From NCBI GenBank assembly GCA_963931865.1, contig OZ007511.1, forward strand, positions 4,482,626 to 4,546,625: a DNA stretch of 64,000 bases, written 5' to 3'. The position numbers and the translations under genes were made by a program. Positions 1 to 18,869 of this stretch are shown piece after piece; the stretch's first letter is position 1; the number at the start of each line of letters is the position of its first letter. The stretch is from Axinella damicornis (Eukaryota; Porifera; Demospongiae; Axinellida; Axinellidae). Under the pieces are notes generated by a model. The model was not told the DNA's origin, did not search any database, and saw nothing but the letters and a program-made list of their open reading frames with translations.

Positions 1-293
1 GAACCCCTGGGTTCCAATCACCGGAGCAGTTGAAAGCCCAGAGAGTTGATGGGCTGTGTGATGTCTATTCATTCGGATGTGTACTAATCGAGCTCTTCGG
101 GGAGCAGGAAATCTGGAGTGGTCTAAGCCACTTCCAGATCATGTATAAAGTCGGGGTGGAAACCCTTACACCAGAATACGGACATCTCCCTGAGAAAATT
201 CGTTCGATTTGCAGCTCATGCCTCACAGTCTACGAGGAGCGTATCACTGCAATGCAGGTACTAAAACGCCTTCTGCATTCTTCAAGTCAGTGA
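1..293 (+). CDS. Protein kinase C-lobe, terminal exon (5' end outside window)
   Basis: The frame is open from base 3 to a stop at 291-293. It begins inside the kinase activation segment: TPGFQSPEQ reads as the usual G-T-x-x-[Y/F]-x-[A/S]-PE motif. It continues with DVYSFGCVLIELF, the conserved helix-F region with the structural Asp of subdomain IX, and ends with a short helical C-lobe tail and SSSQ. About 95 residues are visible. The catalytic loop and ATP-binding lobe must lie upstream of the window. The motif style (SFGCVLIEL) suggests a tyrosine-kinase-like or receptor-type kinase rather than AGC or CMGC, but the subfamily cannot be fixed from this piece. The apparent start at base 30 is not a real initiation codon, because the kinase motif begins before it. 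Confidence 0.85.
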   Translation, partial: TPGFQSPEQLKAQRVDGLCDVYSFGCVLIELFGEQEIWSGLSHFQIMYKVGVETLTPEYGHLPEKIRSICSSCLTVYEERITAMQVLKRLLHSSSQ

Positions 294-567
294 GTGGTTT
301 CCGAAAACTGGTCATTATATTTCCATCCACGCATGTACCATCAGTTATAATCTTTTATCAGCTAGCCTTTCAGTCTTTCGTATTCATATCTAAAGACCTG
401 CTTCATTCTTAGGGTCTGCGGGCATGGTTTCCCAAAACTGCATATCCATGCACTATTATTTACTCTATCCATGCACCGTTATTTTGGGGGTACCGGTCTT
501 TCAGCAGCTTTATCATAATTATATCACCGATCACATCTCTCAGTGCTTATACAGTCACAAATCTGTT
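294..567. other. 3' flank of kinase exon, no gene seen
   Basis: AT-rich sequence between the stop of the plus-strand kinase and the stop of the converging minus-strand exon at 568-762. It probably holds the two 3' UTRs. I see no repeat or RNA structure that I can name. Confidence 0.4.
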
Positions 568-762
568 TCAATAATGACACATATCTTCTAAAGCGTCAAT
601 TAAATTTAGATAGAAGACCACTGCTTCCCCCATACTATGCGGTATCTGGAGTCCATGCTCTTGCATTACCAGTTCCACTAACTCTAAGGAGGCAGGAGGG
701 CCGGGAGATGTGAACTGTTCCACATACACCAGGGTCAACTGGATATCCTTCATTGACAGCAC
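568..762 (-). CDS. Probable terminal exon of the TBC1D32-like gene
   Basis: On the minus strand an acceptor (tttatgatag) is followed by 64 open codons and a stop at 568-570. The protein is amphipathic and helical: it starts VLSMKDIQLTLVYVEQF, includes SLELVELVMQEHGLQIP, and ends YLNLIDALEDMC. This looks like the C-terminal helices of a TBC-type domain, and it lies downstream of the TBC1D32-like exons on the same strand. Linkage to that gene is inferred. The exon starts in phase 0, whereas the most obvious candidate upstream exon (near 1207) ends in phase 1, so either an exon is missing from my model or the 3' end is damaged. A hAT-type element sits in the preceding intron. Confidence 0.45.
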   Translation of the reverse strand: MLSMKDIQLTLVYVEQFTSPGPPASLELVELVMQEHGLQIPHSMGEAVVFYLNLIDALEDMCHY

Positions 763-826
763 CTATCATAAAACACGAAATGTAGTAAAAGTTGGAAGTA
801 CACTCCGCAAACAATGACGTCACCAC

Positions 827-1186
827 TAGTGCTGCCACGATATATCGATATATCGCGATATATAATTTCGCGATACGATACGATACACAACATCATGATA
901 TCGACATGTAGTAAGCTGAGTAAGCTTGTGCAGAAAATTTTCTCTTTTGTGGCAACAAGTGTTCCATCCGAGTGCATTTTCAGTACATCTGGCAATGTTA
1001 TCACTGAGAAACGTAATTGCCTTATCTCAGAGCATGCTGATCAGCTCATATTTCTCTTTGAGAACCATAGCAAATGACTGGACCACTTAGTGAAATTCAA
1101 TTGCCAGTATATCGTGATATGCGATATATCGCGATATAAAACACTATGACATGTGATATACAATATCTCATATCGTGGCAGCACTA
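827..1186. mobile_element. Non-autonomous hAT element with transposase remnant
   Basis: The 17-bp inverted ends are TAGTGCTGCCACGATAT and its reverse complement. They are flanked by an exact 8-bp duplication, GTCACCAC, at 819-826 and 1187-1194, which is the hallmark of hAT transposons. The 360-bp interior is rich in short ATATCGCGATAT-like palindromes. It contains a plus-strand ORF whose C-terminus reads ATSVPSECIFSTSGNVITEK followed by an HADQLIF segment. That matches the C-terminal dimerisation region of hAT/ZBED-type transposases. The rest of the transposase is gone, so this is a deletion derivative. It lies in a minus-strand intron. Confidence 0.9.
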
Positions 1187-1206
1187 GTCACCACCCATAC
1201 CTCCAA

Positions 1207-1651
1207 GTTCAGGCATGAAGAACAGTTCGTCAGGTATTCCAGGGACAGAAGCACTCTTCAGTCTCCTATTCCTCCTTGTTTCAACATCATCTGGTCAACA
1301 CATCTGAGCACAACCCTCACAGTACGTGTCTCTGCAGTAAACATGTGCAGACTAGGACATGAATTCTAAACTGCATGTCCATTTACGCCGGTTGTCTAAC
1401 CTTCCCACTGACATCCCATACTTTTGTTTCAGTCTGTGACACACGGCTCTACAACCAAGAAGTACGCCTGACCCATGCTCTCTCTGCAGACACTGTGACA
1501 TTGACAGTTACGTACATCAATGCTTGGAAAGTTTTTCAACCTACCCGGATGAGTTCTTCAACTTGTTGTAAATGACGTATACCGTAGCTGGCAACTCTTC
1601 TTTTGTAAAGAATTCTCTTCAGGTGTCGCATGGAGAGTTGGAATCCATGCA
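1207..1651 (-). other. Possible further exons of the TBC1D32-like gene, frame unresolved
   Basis: Three splice-bounded open stretches are visible on the minus strand. They are 1545-1651 (acceptor tgctcttag, donor gtaggt), one running down from about 1492 to a gtatgg donor at 1421, and about 1330-1207 (acceptor ctgcag, donor gtatgg). Competing frames give plausible peptides in each. Examples are RHLKRILYKRRVASYG versus ELPATVYVIYNKLK, and RLKSASVPGIPDELFFMPEL in the last. The last stretch carries an in-frame TGA in the frame that joins it to its neighbour. The stretches lie where the TBC domain of the TBC1D32-like protein would be expected. I cannot join them without a stop or phase clash, so this is either a wrong model or a decayed 3' end. 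Confidence 0.3.
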
Positions 1652-2176
1652 CTAAGAGCAAAAAGCACGGTATGTGTATCCTTCCATAAAATAGTAGTGT
1701 ATCAACTGTTCTCGGGGTATTCCACGCAGTTGAGCAGGCGACGACGGTGGTAGCATTCTCTGGTAGCTCTACACCTAGACAACTCTGGTAGCTCTACATC
1801 TTCTCCACCATGAATATACAATGGTATTCGGTAGCATTGATATTGCTGGCTGACCCAGTTCAAAGTTTCAAAGTTCAAAGTTTCATTATTACTGACTGAC
1901 CCAAAAGGATATGCAGTATACAACAACAAAAAGCTAGAACACAGGTGAGAAAAAGTTCAATCCTGTCCGGCCTGTTGTAATGTCGAGAAAGGGATGACAT
2001 CCTGAGAGTAGCGATAAACTGAGATATGAAAGACCTCAGACCAGCTACCTGGAGCTGTATGCACATAGCCCCATTGGCCACTCTTCTCGGTCAGGGGAGG
2101 GGTGGATGAGATAGAGGGAAATACACACACACACACAACAGCGTCTACACTATATGTCCATTCTCATGTCGTTTGA
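1652..2176. other. Intron-like sequence, nothing firm
   Basis: Contains a short duplicated motif (tagagctaccagag) near 1750-1795, a tandem caaagtttcaaagttcaaag tract near 1860-1885, and a CA microsatellite near 2130. A minus-strand open stretch around 2046-2094 ends at a good donor (ccag/gtagct) and could be one more small exon, but nothing fixes its identity. Confidence 0.3.
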
Positions 2177-2180
2177 GCAG

Positions 2181-2304
2181 CAGTTACTACGATTCCCCAC
2201 TCCTGAGACCCACCAGGTTGGGGGATCCCAGAGGTCACACCAGACGTCGACCTGAAGAACTCAGAATGCGAGAGGTCCAGTCGTTATATGGCAGCCCACG
2301 GAAG
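2181..2304 (+). CDS. Candidate plus-strand exon, unknown protein
   Basis: Bounded by an acceptor-like gagcag and a strong donor (cggaag/gtaagc). One frame is open throughout and reads SSYYDSPLLRPTRLGD, then RRRPEELRMREVQSLYGSPR. It is arginine-rich with no recognised domain. The other frames of this strand and of the minus strand are broken. It would lie inside the minus-strand gene, so it may be a nested gene or chance. I give it modest weight because both splice signals and the open frame agree. Confidence 0.28.
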
Positions 2305-2854
2305 GTAAGCCATAACTATTCGCAACCTCATTTTCACCCACAGCAGGTTTGTGGATAATATTCTACAGAGATGGTATAGACTTGACCACTCTCTGGATAA
2401 CTCCACACCTCAACCAGTAGGTCTAAACTGCTTGACTACAGTACCTCACTGCTCAGTGCAACTCTCGTAAGTCTCATCTGTGTTTCTTGAATCTGGAGGA
2501 GGAGACCTCCACTCGTCATCATGTGAGCTTATCCCGGTGTGATTCTCGAGGAGACTTCCTCTCGTCATTATGTCCTTGCTTCTTCACTCTTGTCCTTGCC
2601 TCTTCACTCTTGTCCTTGCCTCTTCATTTTTTCCACAGTTTTGGCGGGAAGTTCCCACTTGTCTTCCCAGTCAGAGCTCTCACCTCTGAGATTTACGCGC
2701 ACGCGGTGACCCCAGTGGCGTCTGTGCGCATGCGCATCAGATATGATCAACTTTCAAAGTACGAAAATTAATGTGAAATTTCGAAGTGAGCAACTTTCGA
2801 AGTGAGCAACCTTCGAAGTAAGAAACGTGAGGATTGGAAGGGCCCTAACAGGCC

Positions 2855-3435
2855 ACCGTACTCTGCGAACGCAGTGTTCGCGAACTCTGAACGGTCTGCG
2901 AACACAGTGTTCGCGAACTCTGAGCGAACGCAGCGTTCGCGAACTCTGAACACTCTGCGAACGCAGTGTTCGCGAACTCTGAGTGAACTCAGCGTTCGCG
3001 AACTCTGAACGCTCTGCGAACGCAGTGTTGGTGGACTCTGAACGTTAACGGGTCTGCGAATTCAGCATTCGCGAACTCTGAACGCTCTGCGAACGCAGTG
3101 TTCGCAAACTCTGAACGCTCTACGAACGCAGTGTTCGCGAACTCTGAACGCTCTGCGAACTCAGCGTTCGCGAACTCAGCGTTCGCGAACTCAGCGTTCG
3201 CGAACTCTGCAAACGTGAACTCTGAACGGTCTGCGAACGCAGTGTTTGCGAACTCCGAGCGAACGCTACGTTCGCGAACTCTGAACGGTCTGAACGCTCT
3301 GCGAACGCAAACTCTGACGGTCTGCGAACGCAATGTGGCGAACTCTGAGCGAACTCAGTGTTCGCAACACTCTGCGAACGCAGTGTTCGCGAACTCTGAA
3401 CGGTTTGCGAAGCGAATGCAGCGTTCGTGGACTCT
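2855..3435. repeat. Tandem repeat with TTCGCGAA palindrome core
   Basis: About 18 imperfect copies of a unit near 30-36 bp built from GCGAACGCAGTGTTCGCGAA and CTCTGAACGGTCT. Most units contain the palindrome TTCGCGAA, and spacing changes in multiples of about 3 or 12. This keeps long frames open on both strands (for example repeated SERSANAVFAN on plus), so the ORFs here are repeat artefacts. It lies in an intron of the TBC1D32-like gene, next to exon 3611-3803. Confidence 0.9.
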
Positions 3436-3610
3436 GAAGGGTGGCATAGACTCCCGTCGTACGTGACTCCCGGTAACTGGTGCCTATAGGGCATCAGTGA
3501 CGCCTTGGCGTGAGTGACTGGCCGAACCTAGTTGAGGGCAACCACCCCCGCCCACCCCCATCTACCTATATATCTACATATCTATCTATTTGTGAATTGT
3601 GTATTATTAC

Positions 3611-12768
<9,158 letters not shown>

Positions 12769-12981
12769 GGCTGTTAGATAAGAGAATTACAAACTTAATG
12801 TATTAGCTAGCAGTGAAAACGTTTTGGCCTAGTCATAGATAATATACGTCAAAGTTTCGAAGTATGGTCCAGTTGAGTTCAAAACAAGGATGGGTAAAAT
12901 CCGACCACACAACTAGCGCTAACATAATCTGGCTGAATGTGTTCTACATGTACGTGAGATGCCTTGCACTCTGACAAGCAT

Positions 12982-13076
12982 TAGCCTCGTTCCCAGCCCC
13001 ACACCCAGCTTTTCGTCGCTTGCAGTATGGTACTGCAAGCGATGAAAAGCTGGGCGATGGCCTGGGAACGAGGCTA
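12982..13076. mobile_element. Foldback MITE, TAGCCTCG family
   Basis: A 95-bp hairpin: TAGCCTCGTTCCCAGCCCCA to GATGGCCTGGGAACGAGGCTA region, with cccagcttttcgtcgcttgc pairing internally. The flanking 9-mers GACAAGCAT (12973-12981) and GACAGGCGT (13077-13085) match at 7 of 9 positions, which fits an aged 9-bp target duplication. Confidence 0.82.
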
Positions 13077-13089
13077 GACAGGCGTCTCT

Positions 13090-14085
13090 ACCAGTCAATG
13101 CTTGAACGTCAAATGCTCCGATAGCTTGATTTCAGGACAATGCAATATGCTATGCACCTTGGCTGACCCTAGGAGGGTAGTAGCTATGTCCATGGTTACC
13201 ACAGACGTTTGTACCGCTAAGTTAGATAAATAAAACTTGCAGGATGGCGGTATCTACATATGGGGCATGTTACACAAATTATACACATGGTGTAAGTTTT
13301 ACATCCAGCTGCAGGTCCTGACTACATTACAAAGCAAAGCAGATAATGAATGCACACCTCATGAGCGGACTGCAGAACCTACGGATGCATCGATGACTGC
13401 TTACAGCAACTCGGGGATGTTCGTATCAGTTGTCATAACTCTTTCTGATGCGCACCACATACTATGGTCTCGGAACCAGACTCCCAACCTAGTCTTGTGC
13501 CCAGACCACACCCTTTGGTCTGGTACCGAGACTACGCACCACCGGTACCGGCCATGCATGCAAGCCTGCGCTGCGCGCGCTTCAATGAGGGCCTGGGTAC
13601 GAGGCTAGTTTGAAATTGCTTCACCTTCAAAGAATTATTATAATTATTGGGAGCCATCCGTAGCCTAATTAAAGGGTGCTAGCTACAATCAAGAATTGTC
13701 AAGGTTGCGTTTCTCATGATTGCATCATTGCACAGAATGCAGACCAGAATGTATTCCTCTGGGTAACAGCAGAGTACTCAGTACTATACCCTCACTCACA
13801 GTCCCAGTTCTGAGCTGTCGAGGGTACATACGTATTCATGCTCCCACCCCATGCTCGGGGGGATTCAATTCTTGCACAGACAACTGGCAATTTTGCATCT
13901 TCATGATAATTTTGCCTGACCAAAATTACCTCAAATGCTTCTGCCGTCCCTGTATAATATAATAGGTAGTAGGAGCTAGATTCCTATACTTTGCTAGATC
14001 GTTCAATTAAGAGACATAATTATTGCATGACTCCAACCCGTATAAAGACAGCTGGAATCAGCAGCACCTGATGTTCATGGAGTGC
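13090..14085. other. Intergenic sequence
   Basis: No gene recognised. The stretch includes an interrupted palindrome (ggtctcggaaccagac .. gtctggtaccgagac, 13465-13530), a right-end fragment of the TAGCCTCG family near 13590-13606, and sequence at 13355-13470 that recurs at 30785-30930 as part of a segmental duplication. Confidence 0.5.
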
Positions 14086-14089
14086 AGCT

Positions 14090-14400
14090 AGGGTGTTGGG
14101 GACTGAGACTATCAATACATTAAGATCATACGTGTCTCTGTGTGTGTGTGTGAGTGACGGAAGTGGGATGTTCGTGGGGCGGGACTAGACTATAGTGACT
14201 CGCGACCTTCGTACTTTAATTTATTTACTGAACCTAATACTCGAACTCCAGCACTGGGGTGGAATCCAGCAAGCGGCGGATGTATCCAATCGGGATGCGC
14301 TTTTTTCACAGCAGTTCATGTGGTCACGTGCGCATATGCCAACTTTAACCCGCTATATTCACTGGATGGTGCGCGCGCGGGCCGGCTGATCGTCGGAGCG
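14090..14400. repeat. Partial copy of the VNTR-bearing dispersed element
   Basis: Shares blocks with 41460-41660 in inverse orientation (gggcgggactagactatagt, then gaccttcgtactttaattta, then ggaatccagc). It also shares gggatgcgcttttttcacag .. catgtggtcacgtgc with 16440-16510, inverted. The internal minisatellite found in the other two copies is missing here. A related fragment sits at 21990-22080. Confidence 0.75.
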
Positions 14401-14609
14401 GGCTCCAGCAGCTATAATAGCTCCAAGATTCCTTGTCCCTGGGACAGTTGTAGTTGACCCACAAGGTATGGATGGATCGATCAACAGACCACTGATCACT
14501 CTCTTGAATGTGTTGAATCAGCAGAAAATTAATATTACATCAAGAACATGTATGTACATATAGCTATACATCCATCTGAGCATAAATTCAATTGTTGGTA
14601 TGCAGTGCC

Positions 14610-16234
14610 ATGAGTGCAGAGGCAGTGCCAGGATGGACCACAGGCCTGCATCGAGTGGGACTGTACTTCGAGGGATTCGTCCACAAGGCACCAGCTGTGC
14701 TGGAGGAGGAGACAGTCACATCTTTCGGTGTGCGCGACTCCAGCAGAAGATCCCACTCAATCCTAGAGCAGTGCAAGGAGAACACTGATGAAACCAGAGC
14801 TCAAGATGGTAAAAAGGCGCAGCTGTACATGTATAGATGAAATAGTGGCCCGTAGTCCCTGTGTTGAGATTCATCATAATCTTAACTTTACAGAAACCTC
14901 AGCCCAGAGTATATTGGAGCTGCAAACATGGTAACACCACCGTAGAGTTTGGAAATACACCCTTCATTGTAGGAGACATCCAGCACCTGCAATGCCAGTA
15001 CGGCCCTCAATACTACAAATCCAAGCCGAAGACAGAGAAGCAATTACGTTTGCAAAGCACACATAAAATTGGATGCCCTGCCCACATTGTTGTCAAACAG
15101 TACATTCTATTCCCACAATATGCTCTCCCAGATGAGATCCATGGAAAGAGCAAACACCAAATACGACTCCAAAAGGAACAAACACTACTGAAATTGCAGG
15201 ATGAAATGGAATCTGGAAGTGTCAAGCAGACCACAAGATATCTCTGCCAACACTGGAGGCACACGAGAAAACACACCCAGTGAAACAGGCTGCAGTATTT
15301 TCACAGAAGGTTAATCCAGCTGTAGCTCAAATGATTGGTGAGTTAGTTGCAGATGGTATTACTGAAGTTAACGATGTGATAAAGGCACTTCGACATCCCA
15401 TCACCCACTACCTCTGCAAAGATTCCCAACCAGACCCAAATGATCGGGCATACTTCCCTACTCAGGATGACTTGAAGAATCACATCTACAGAGCAAAACA
15501 AGCTCTACAACATTCAAAGTATGACCAAGCATGCACATAGACACATACTGCACTTCTGCAATTGTAATCACATAGGGATGAAGAGGAAGCGATGTGGGGT
15601 CTGTGAAGCATGCATTTGTACAGACTGTGGCAAATGCAAGTACTGCCTTGACAAGCCAAAGTTCGGGGGACAAAGCAAACTGAAACAGGGCTGCGCTAAG
15701 CGCAGATGTCTTAGATCAACAACTATGGGAGGACCACAAGGTAAGCTATAAAGTTAAACCGTACCTGACTGAACAACTTCTATTCATACATCCTCTTCCC
15801 TAGGATCCCATCAGATGAAGCCAGCAGCCACTACCTCACGTACATCAGGTGCTGCTCCAGCTACACAGCAGGTGATAGATAGCATAAGGCACACAGTTCT
15901 GTTGACAAGTACATACATAAGGTGTATCATAATATTATATAGAGTGCTCTGAATTCTTCAACAGGATCCCCTTCAGCAAGCATTGGCTTCTCTCACTGCA
16001 AGGGACCGCCAAGTTAAGCCCATCATTGGAGATGGCAACTGTTTATTCCGTGCCATCGGTTTTGTGCTGTACGGCACCGAAATGGCTCATGAGAAAGTAC
16101 GTGAGCTGCTGGTCCAGTTTGTCTCTGAGAACCGAGGAAGCTTCCAACCATACATTGACGGTGACATTGATCCACCACCTAAACAGCTGTCCAGGCTGAA
16201 CCACATTGAGCTTATCAATGCCACTATGTCGTAG
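14610..16234 (+). CDS. Zinc-binding/CaRF-like + CXXC finger + truncated OTU domain (possibly decaying gene)
   Basis: Exons: 14610-14808 (ATG, starts MSAEAVPGW), 14894-about 15540, 15576-15740, 15804-15871, 15965-16234 (stop TAG). Exon 2 has the H/C pattern of WRKY-GCM1/CaRF-type DNA-binding regions ([16 protein letters not shown], later [15 protein letters not shown]). Exon 3 is a CXXC zinc finger that binds Cp[20 protein letters not shown] then YC and KFGG. The last exon starts an OTU cysteine-protease fold: [20 protein letters not shown], with the D-G-N-C nucleophile motif. It stops about 60 residues later, before the region where the catalytic His is expected. The last three exons join in phase. 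Two defects are visible: a frame change near 15235-15283 inside exon 2, and a phase mismatch from exon 1 to exon 2. The combination could be a host chromatin protein or a transposon-derived one. Confidence 0.68.
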
Positions 16235-16439
16235 TCTATGACTGCATTCTGTCCCAGGATGGAGACTATCCACTGGATGAGCCCCCCCTCAGCGAAAAAT
16301 TCATTATTACAGTGTTGTACACTTTTTTATGTTACTCAGCTTACATCTTACAATTGGCATTGCCACCAGTCCTGTCCTTTTCAATGTCTTCGTCACAGTT
16401 TGTTTTTCAGTTCATGCATGCAACGTACGTACGTGTACC

Positions 16440-16975
16440 ATACACGTACACGTGAACTTAACGGGTTAATGTTTGCACGTGACCACATGAACCGCTGTGA
16501 AAAAAGCGCATCCCGTATGTAATCGGGGAGCAGCAGTCGAAGCGGGCGAGCAGCAGTTGAAGCGGACGCAATCGGGGAGCAGCAGTTGAAGCGGACGCAA
16601 TCGGGCGAGCAGCAGTTGAAGCGAACGTAATCGGGAAGCAGCAGTTGAAGCGGACGCAATCGGGGAGCAGCAGTTGAAGCGGACGCAATCGGGGAGTAGC
16701 AGCCGAAGCGGACGCGATCGGGAGAAGCAGCTGAAGCGGACGCAAGCGGCGAGCAGCAGCTGAAGCGGGCGCAATCGGGGAGCAGCAGCTGGAAGCGGAG
16801 GCAAACGGGGAGCAGCATGCAGTGGAAGCGGATGCCGCAATCGGGCTCGGGAGCAGCAGCTGAAGCGGACGCAATCAGGGAGAAGCAGCTCTGCACAGAG
16901 AGCTGTCCGGCGCCGGATTACGCACGGTAGGCGAACAAGGGAAGTAGCTGAGCGAGCGAAGCGAGCTCAGCTACT
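16440..16975. repeat. Dispersed element with internal minisatellite (unit ~30 bp)
   Basis: The core at 16515-16885 has about 12 copies of GGGGAGCAGCAGTTGAAGCG followed by GACGCAATC. The left flank (gtgaccacatgaaccgctgtgaaaaaagcgcatccc) and right flank (ctctgcacagagagctgtcc, then ggcgccggattacgca) recur inverted around the minisatellite at 41080-41470. The long minus-strand ORFs rich in Ala, Ser and Pro here are repeat artefacts. Confidence 0.9.
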
Positions 16976-16979
16976 TGTA

Positions 16980-17400
16980 ATATGTAACATGAGAACTTGC
17001 TTCAGTGTGGACAATGTAGCTGCATGTATCATTAAATATTTTTATACATTGATGATTATCAATTAATATTAACATGAATGCTACATAGCACTCCATGAAT
17101 GTATTGTGCGATCTCTCTTGCAGCCTGCTGCATATGCGGCTCATTTACCCATCCCAGGCTGATCGAACCCTGAGTACTGTCATCATCCTTGGTCCCCAGG
17201 CTCCCAGTTTTCTCAAAGAAAGAGGCTGCCAGGCCCTTTCATACGCACCACCACCCATACTCACACCCACTCTTCTATTACATCTGTATTAGTGCATGCA
17301 CATACAGTGAATTCGAATAATTATAAACAGCAGACTGACATAAGGGTGTAGACGACAGTAGGTATAGTTAGCTACGGAACAACATAAATTCACTATGCTA
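16980..17400. other. Intergenic sequence, no gene seen
   Basis: AT-rich sequence with no recognisable domain or complete repeat. Short plus-strand ORFs lack splice context. Confidence 0.4.
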
Positions 17401-17459
17401 GACTAGAACCAGAAGCAAAAATGCCAACAAACTGACGCAAGACAAATTGTGGGTGTTGA

Positions 17460-18560
17460 AGGCTCTTCTCTAGCAGTTCAGCCACCCACTCACCAATGTC
17501 CTTTGCAACCTTGATGCCTGATCCTTCAGATGCTGCCTACGTACCATCCTCATTATTGAGCACGGAATCAGCATCTTGACTGAAAGAATAGAAATCCACA
17601 TGGCGTGTTGGAGATGACCCGGCCCAGCTTTCTTGAATGTGCTACATTCAGGAAACAACAAGGTAAGAAGGCGATATCATTACTTGCTGTTGATGTTGAT
17701 TGGCAAAGGTTTCATAACTTGGCTACGGCAGATACAATTCTCTAGGAACTGTATTATTGTACAATTTTATATATAGTAGACAATGCTAGGGGAAATGTGA
17801 TTCTCAAATCTCAGTCCCATTCCATTGCAATAAAGTAGGGATGGGATACGACTGAGGATGGGGTAAAAGAGAAGTTGATGAAATCAGTTGCGTTTGAACA
17901 TTGCGTATTGCGTGGATTATCACAGAAACTGTGTTCTGCAAATATGACACTCACGCAAAGTGCCTGCATGTCTTCCAAACTCTTGCGTATTCCAGGCCGT
18001 GTCATTTCCGTGAAGCTCCATCCACAGAAAGTTCTTGCCGCACACGGTCAAGCAATACGCAATGTTCAAACGCAAGTGCAATTGACTGTAACTTGACTCC
18101 CGTGCACTGCGTGGCCATTGTTATTTTAAATTTGCGAACCCTGAACTCTATCTGTAGTTTAGTTTTGGTTCTTTGCTCATGGCTACCATTTCTTGCTTTG
18201 ACCATCACAGAAAGTCTCATGACGCCATATGATGTCATTAGGTGGAAAGGGTTAACAGTATGTGGGGTAGAAGCTGCTGGATGTAGTGTCTACAAGGTGA
18301 GGTTGAAGCAAGGCACGAGGCATTATTGTGGAGTTCGACCTAATAGTACTTTGACCAACTGATTGCCCTACAGGAATGCAGTTGCCACTCAAAAGTAATT
18401 TCTATTGGTCAGCTCACCCTTAGTTCTGTGCTCATTTCATCCTTCACATAAGCAGCAGGTGGATGCTCCCCTTCCTCAGTCATGTACTCGGCATACAGCT
18501 TGTCAGCATGTGTCAAGCAGACCAAAACTGGCACAGATGTGAGGCTGATAAGCCACTTTT
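17460..18560 (-). pseudogene. GTPase gene fragment (inverted duplicate of 32690-33590)
   Basis: Two exons of a relative of the GTPase gene at 36673-40497 are visible on the minus strand. The G4-region exon near 18560-18430 reads KKWLISLTSVPVLVCLTHAD then KLYAEYM, ends STELR, and is followed by a gtgagc donor. The C-terminal exon near 17650-17460 reads PTRHVDFYSFSQDADSVL. That exon then hits a TAG in GGTACGTAGGCAG and resumes in another frame. The homologous gene has VPLLVCLTFGDRLFVE at the first position and FFSFNLDNDSNLK at the second. There is no P-loop exon, so it cannot encode a GTPase. It aligns in inverted orientation to 32530-33610. Confidence 0.78.
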
Positions 18561-18674
18561 TGGCAGCTGTAGTGGGAATGTAGAAAGAAAAACAAACTAA
18601 TGAACCTCCTCAATTAACTCTTTACCAACCAGACAACATTGGAGGTTCATCTTTCACCTGTAGTTTACATTAGA

Positions 18675-18856
18675 GCCTAGCGTTGCCTATCTGCAACATG
18701 AGAACATTTGCCTAGCGTTGCCTATCTGCAACATGAGAACATTTGCCTAGTGTTGCCTATCTGCAACATGAGAACATTTGCCTAGCGTTGCCTATCTGCA
18801 ACATGAGAACATTTGCCTAGCGTTGCCTACAATGTATCTGCAACATAAGAACATTT
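18675..18856. repeat. 35-bp tandem repeat, 5 copies
   Basis: The unit is gcctagcgttgcctatctgc plus aacatgagaacattt. Four copies are nearly identical, and the fifth carries a small insertion. The inverted duplicate at about 32560-32600 has only one equivalent of the unit, so the expansion took place after that duplication. Confidence 0.93.
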
Positions 18857-18869
18857 GTCCTGGTAAGGT

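Noticed and set aside
1207..1330. In-frame TGA as a selenocysteine codon
   Set aside because: No SECIS element or selenoprotein homology is visible. A nonsense change or wrong frame is more likely.
2989..3494. Opposed 114-124-codon ORFs
   Set aside because: They come entirely from the TTCGCGAA tandem repeat, which is open on both strands.
16393..16896. Long minus-strand Ala/Ser/Pro-rich ORFs (up to 167 codons)
   Set aside because: All three frames stay open because of the minisatellite. There is no domain and no splice logic.
18675..18856. CRISPR-like array of 35-bp repeats
   Set aside because: Copies are directly adjacent with no spacers, in a eukaryotic context. It is a minisatellite.
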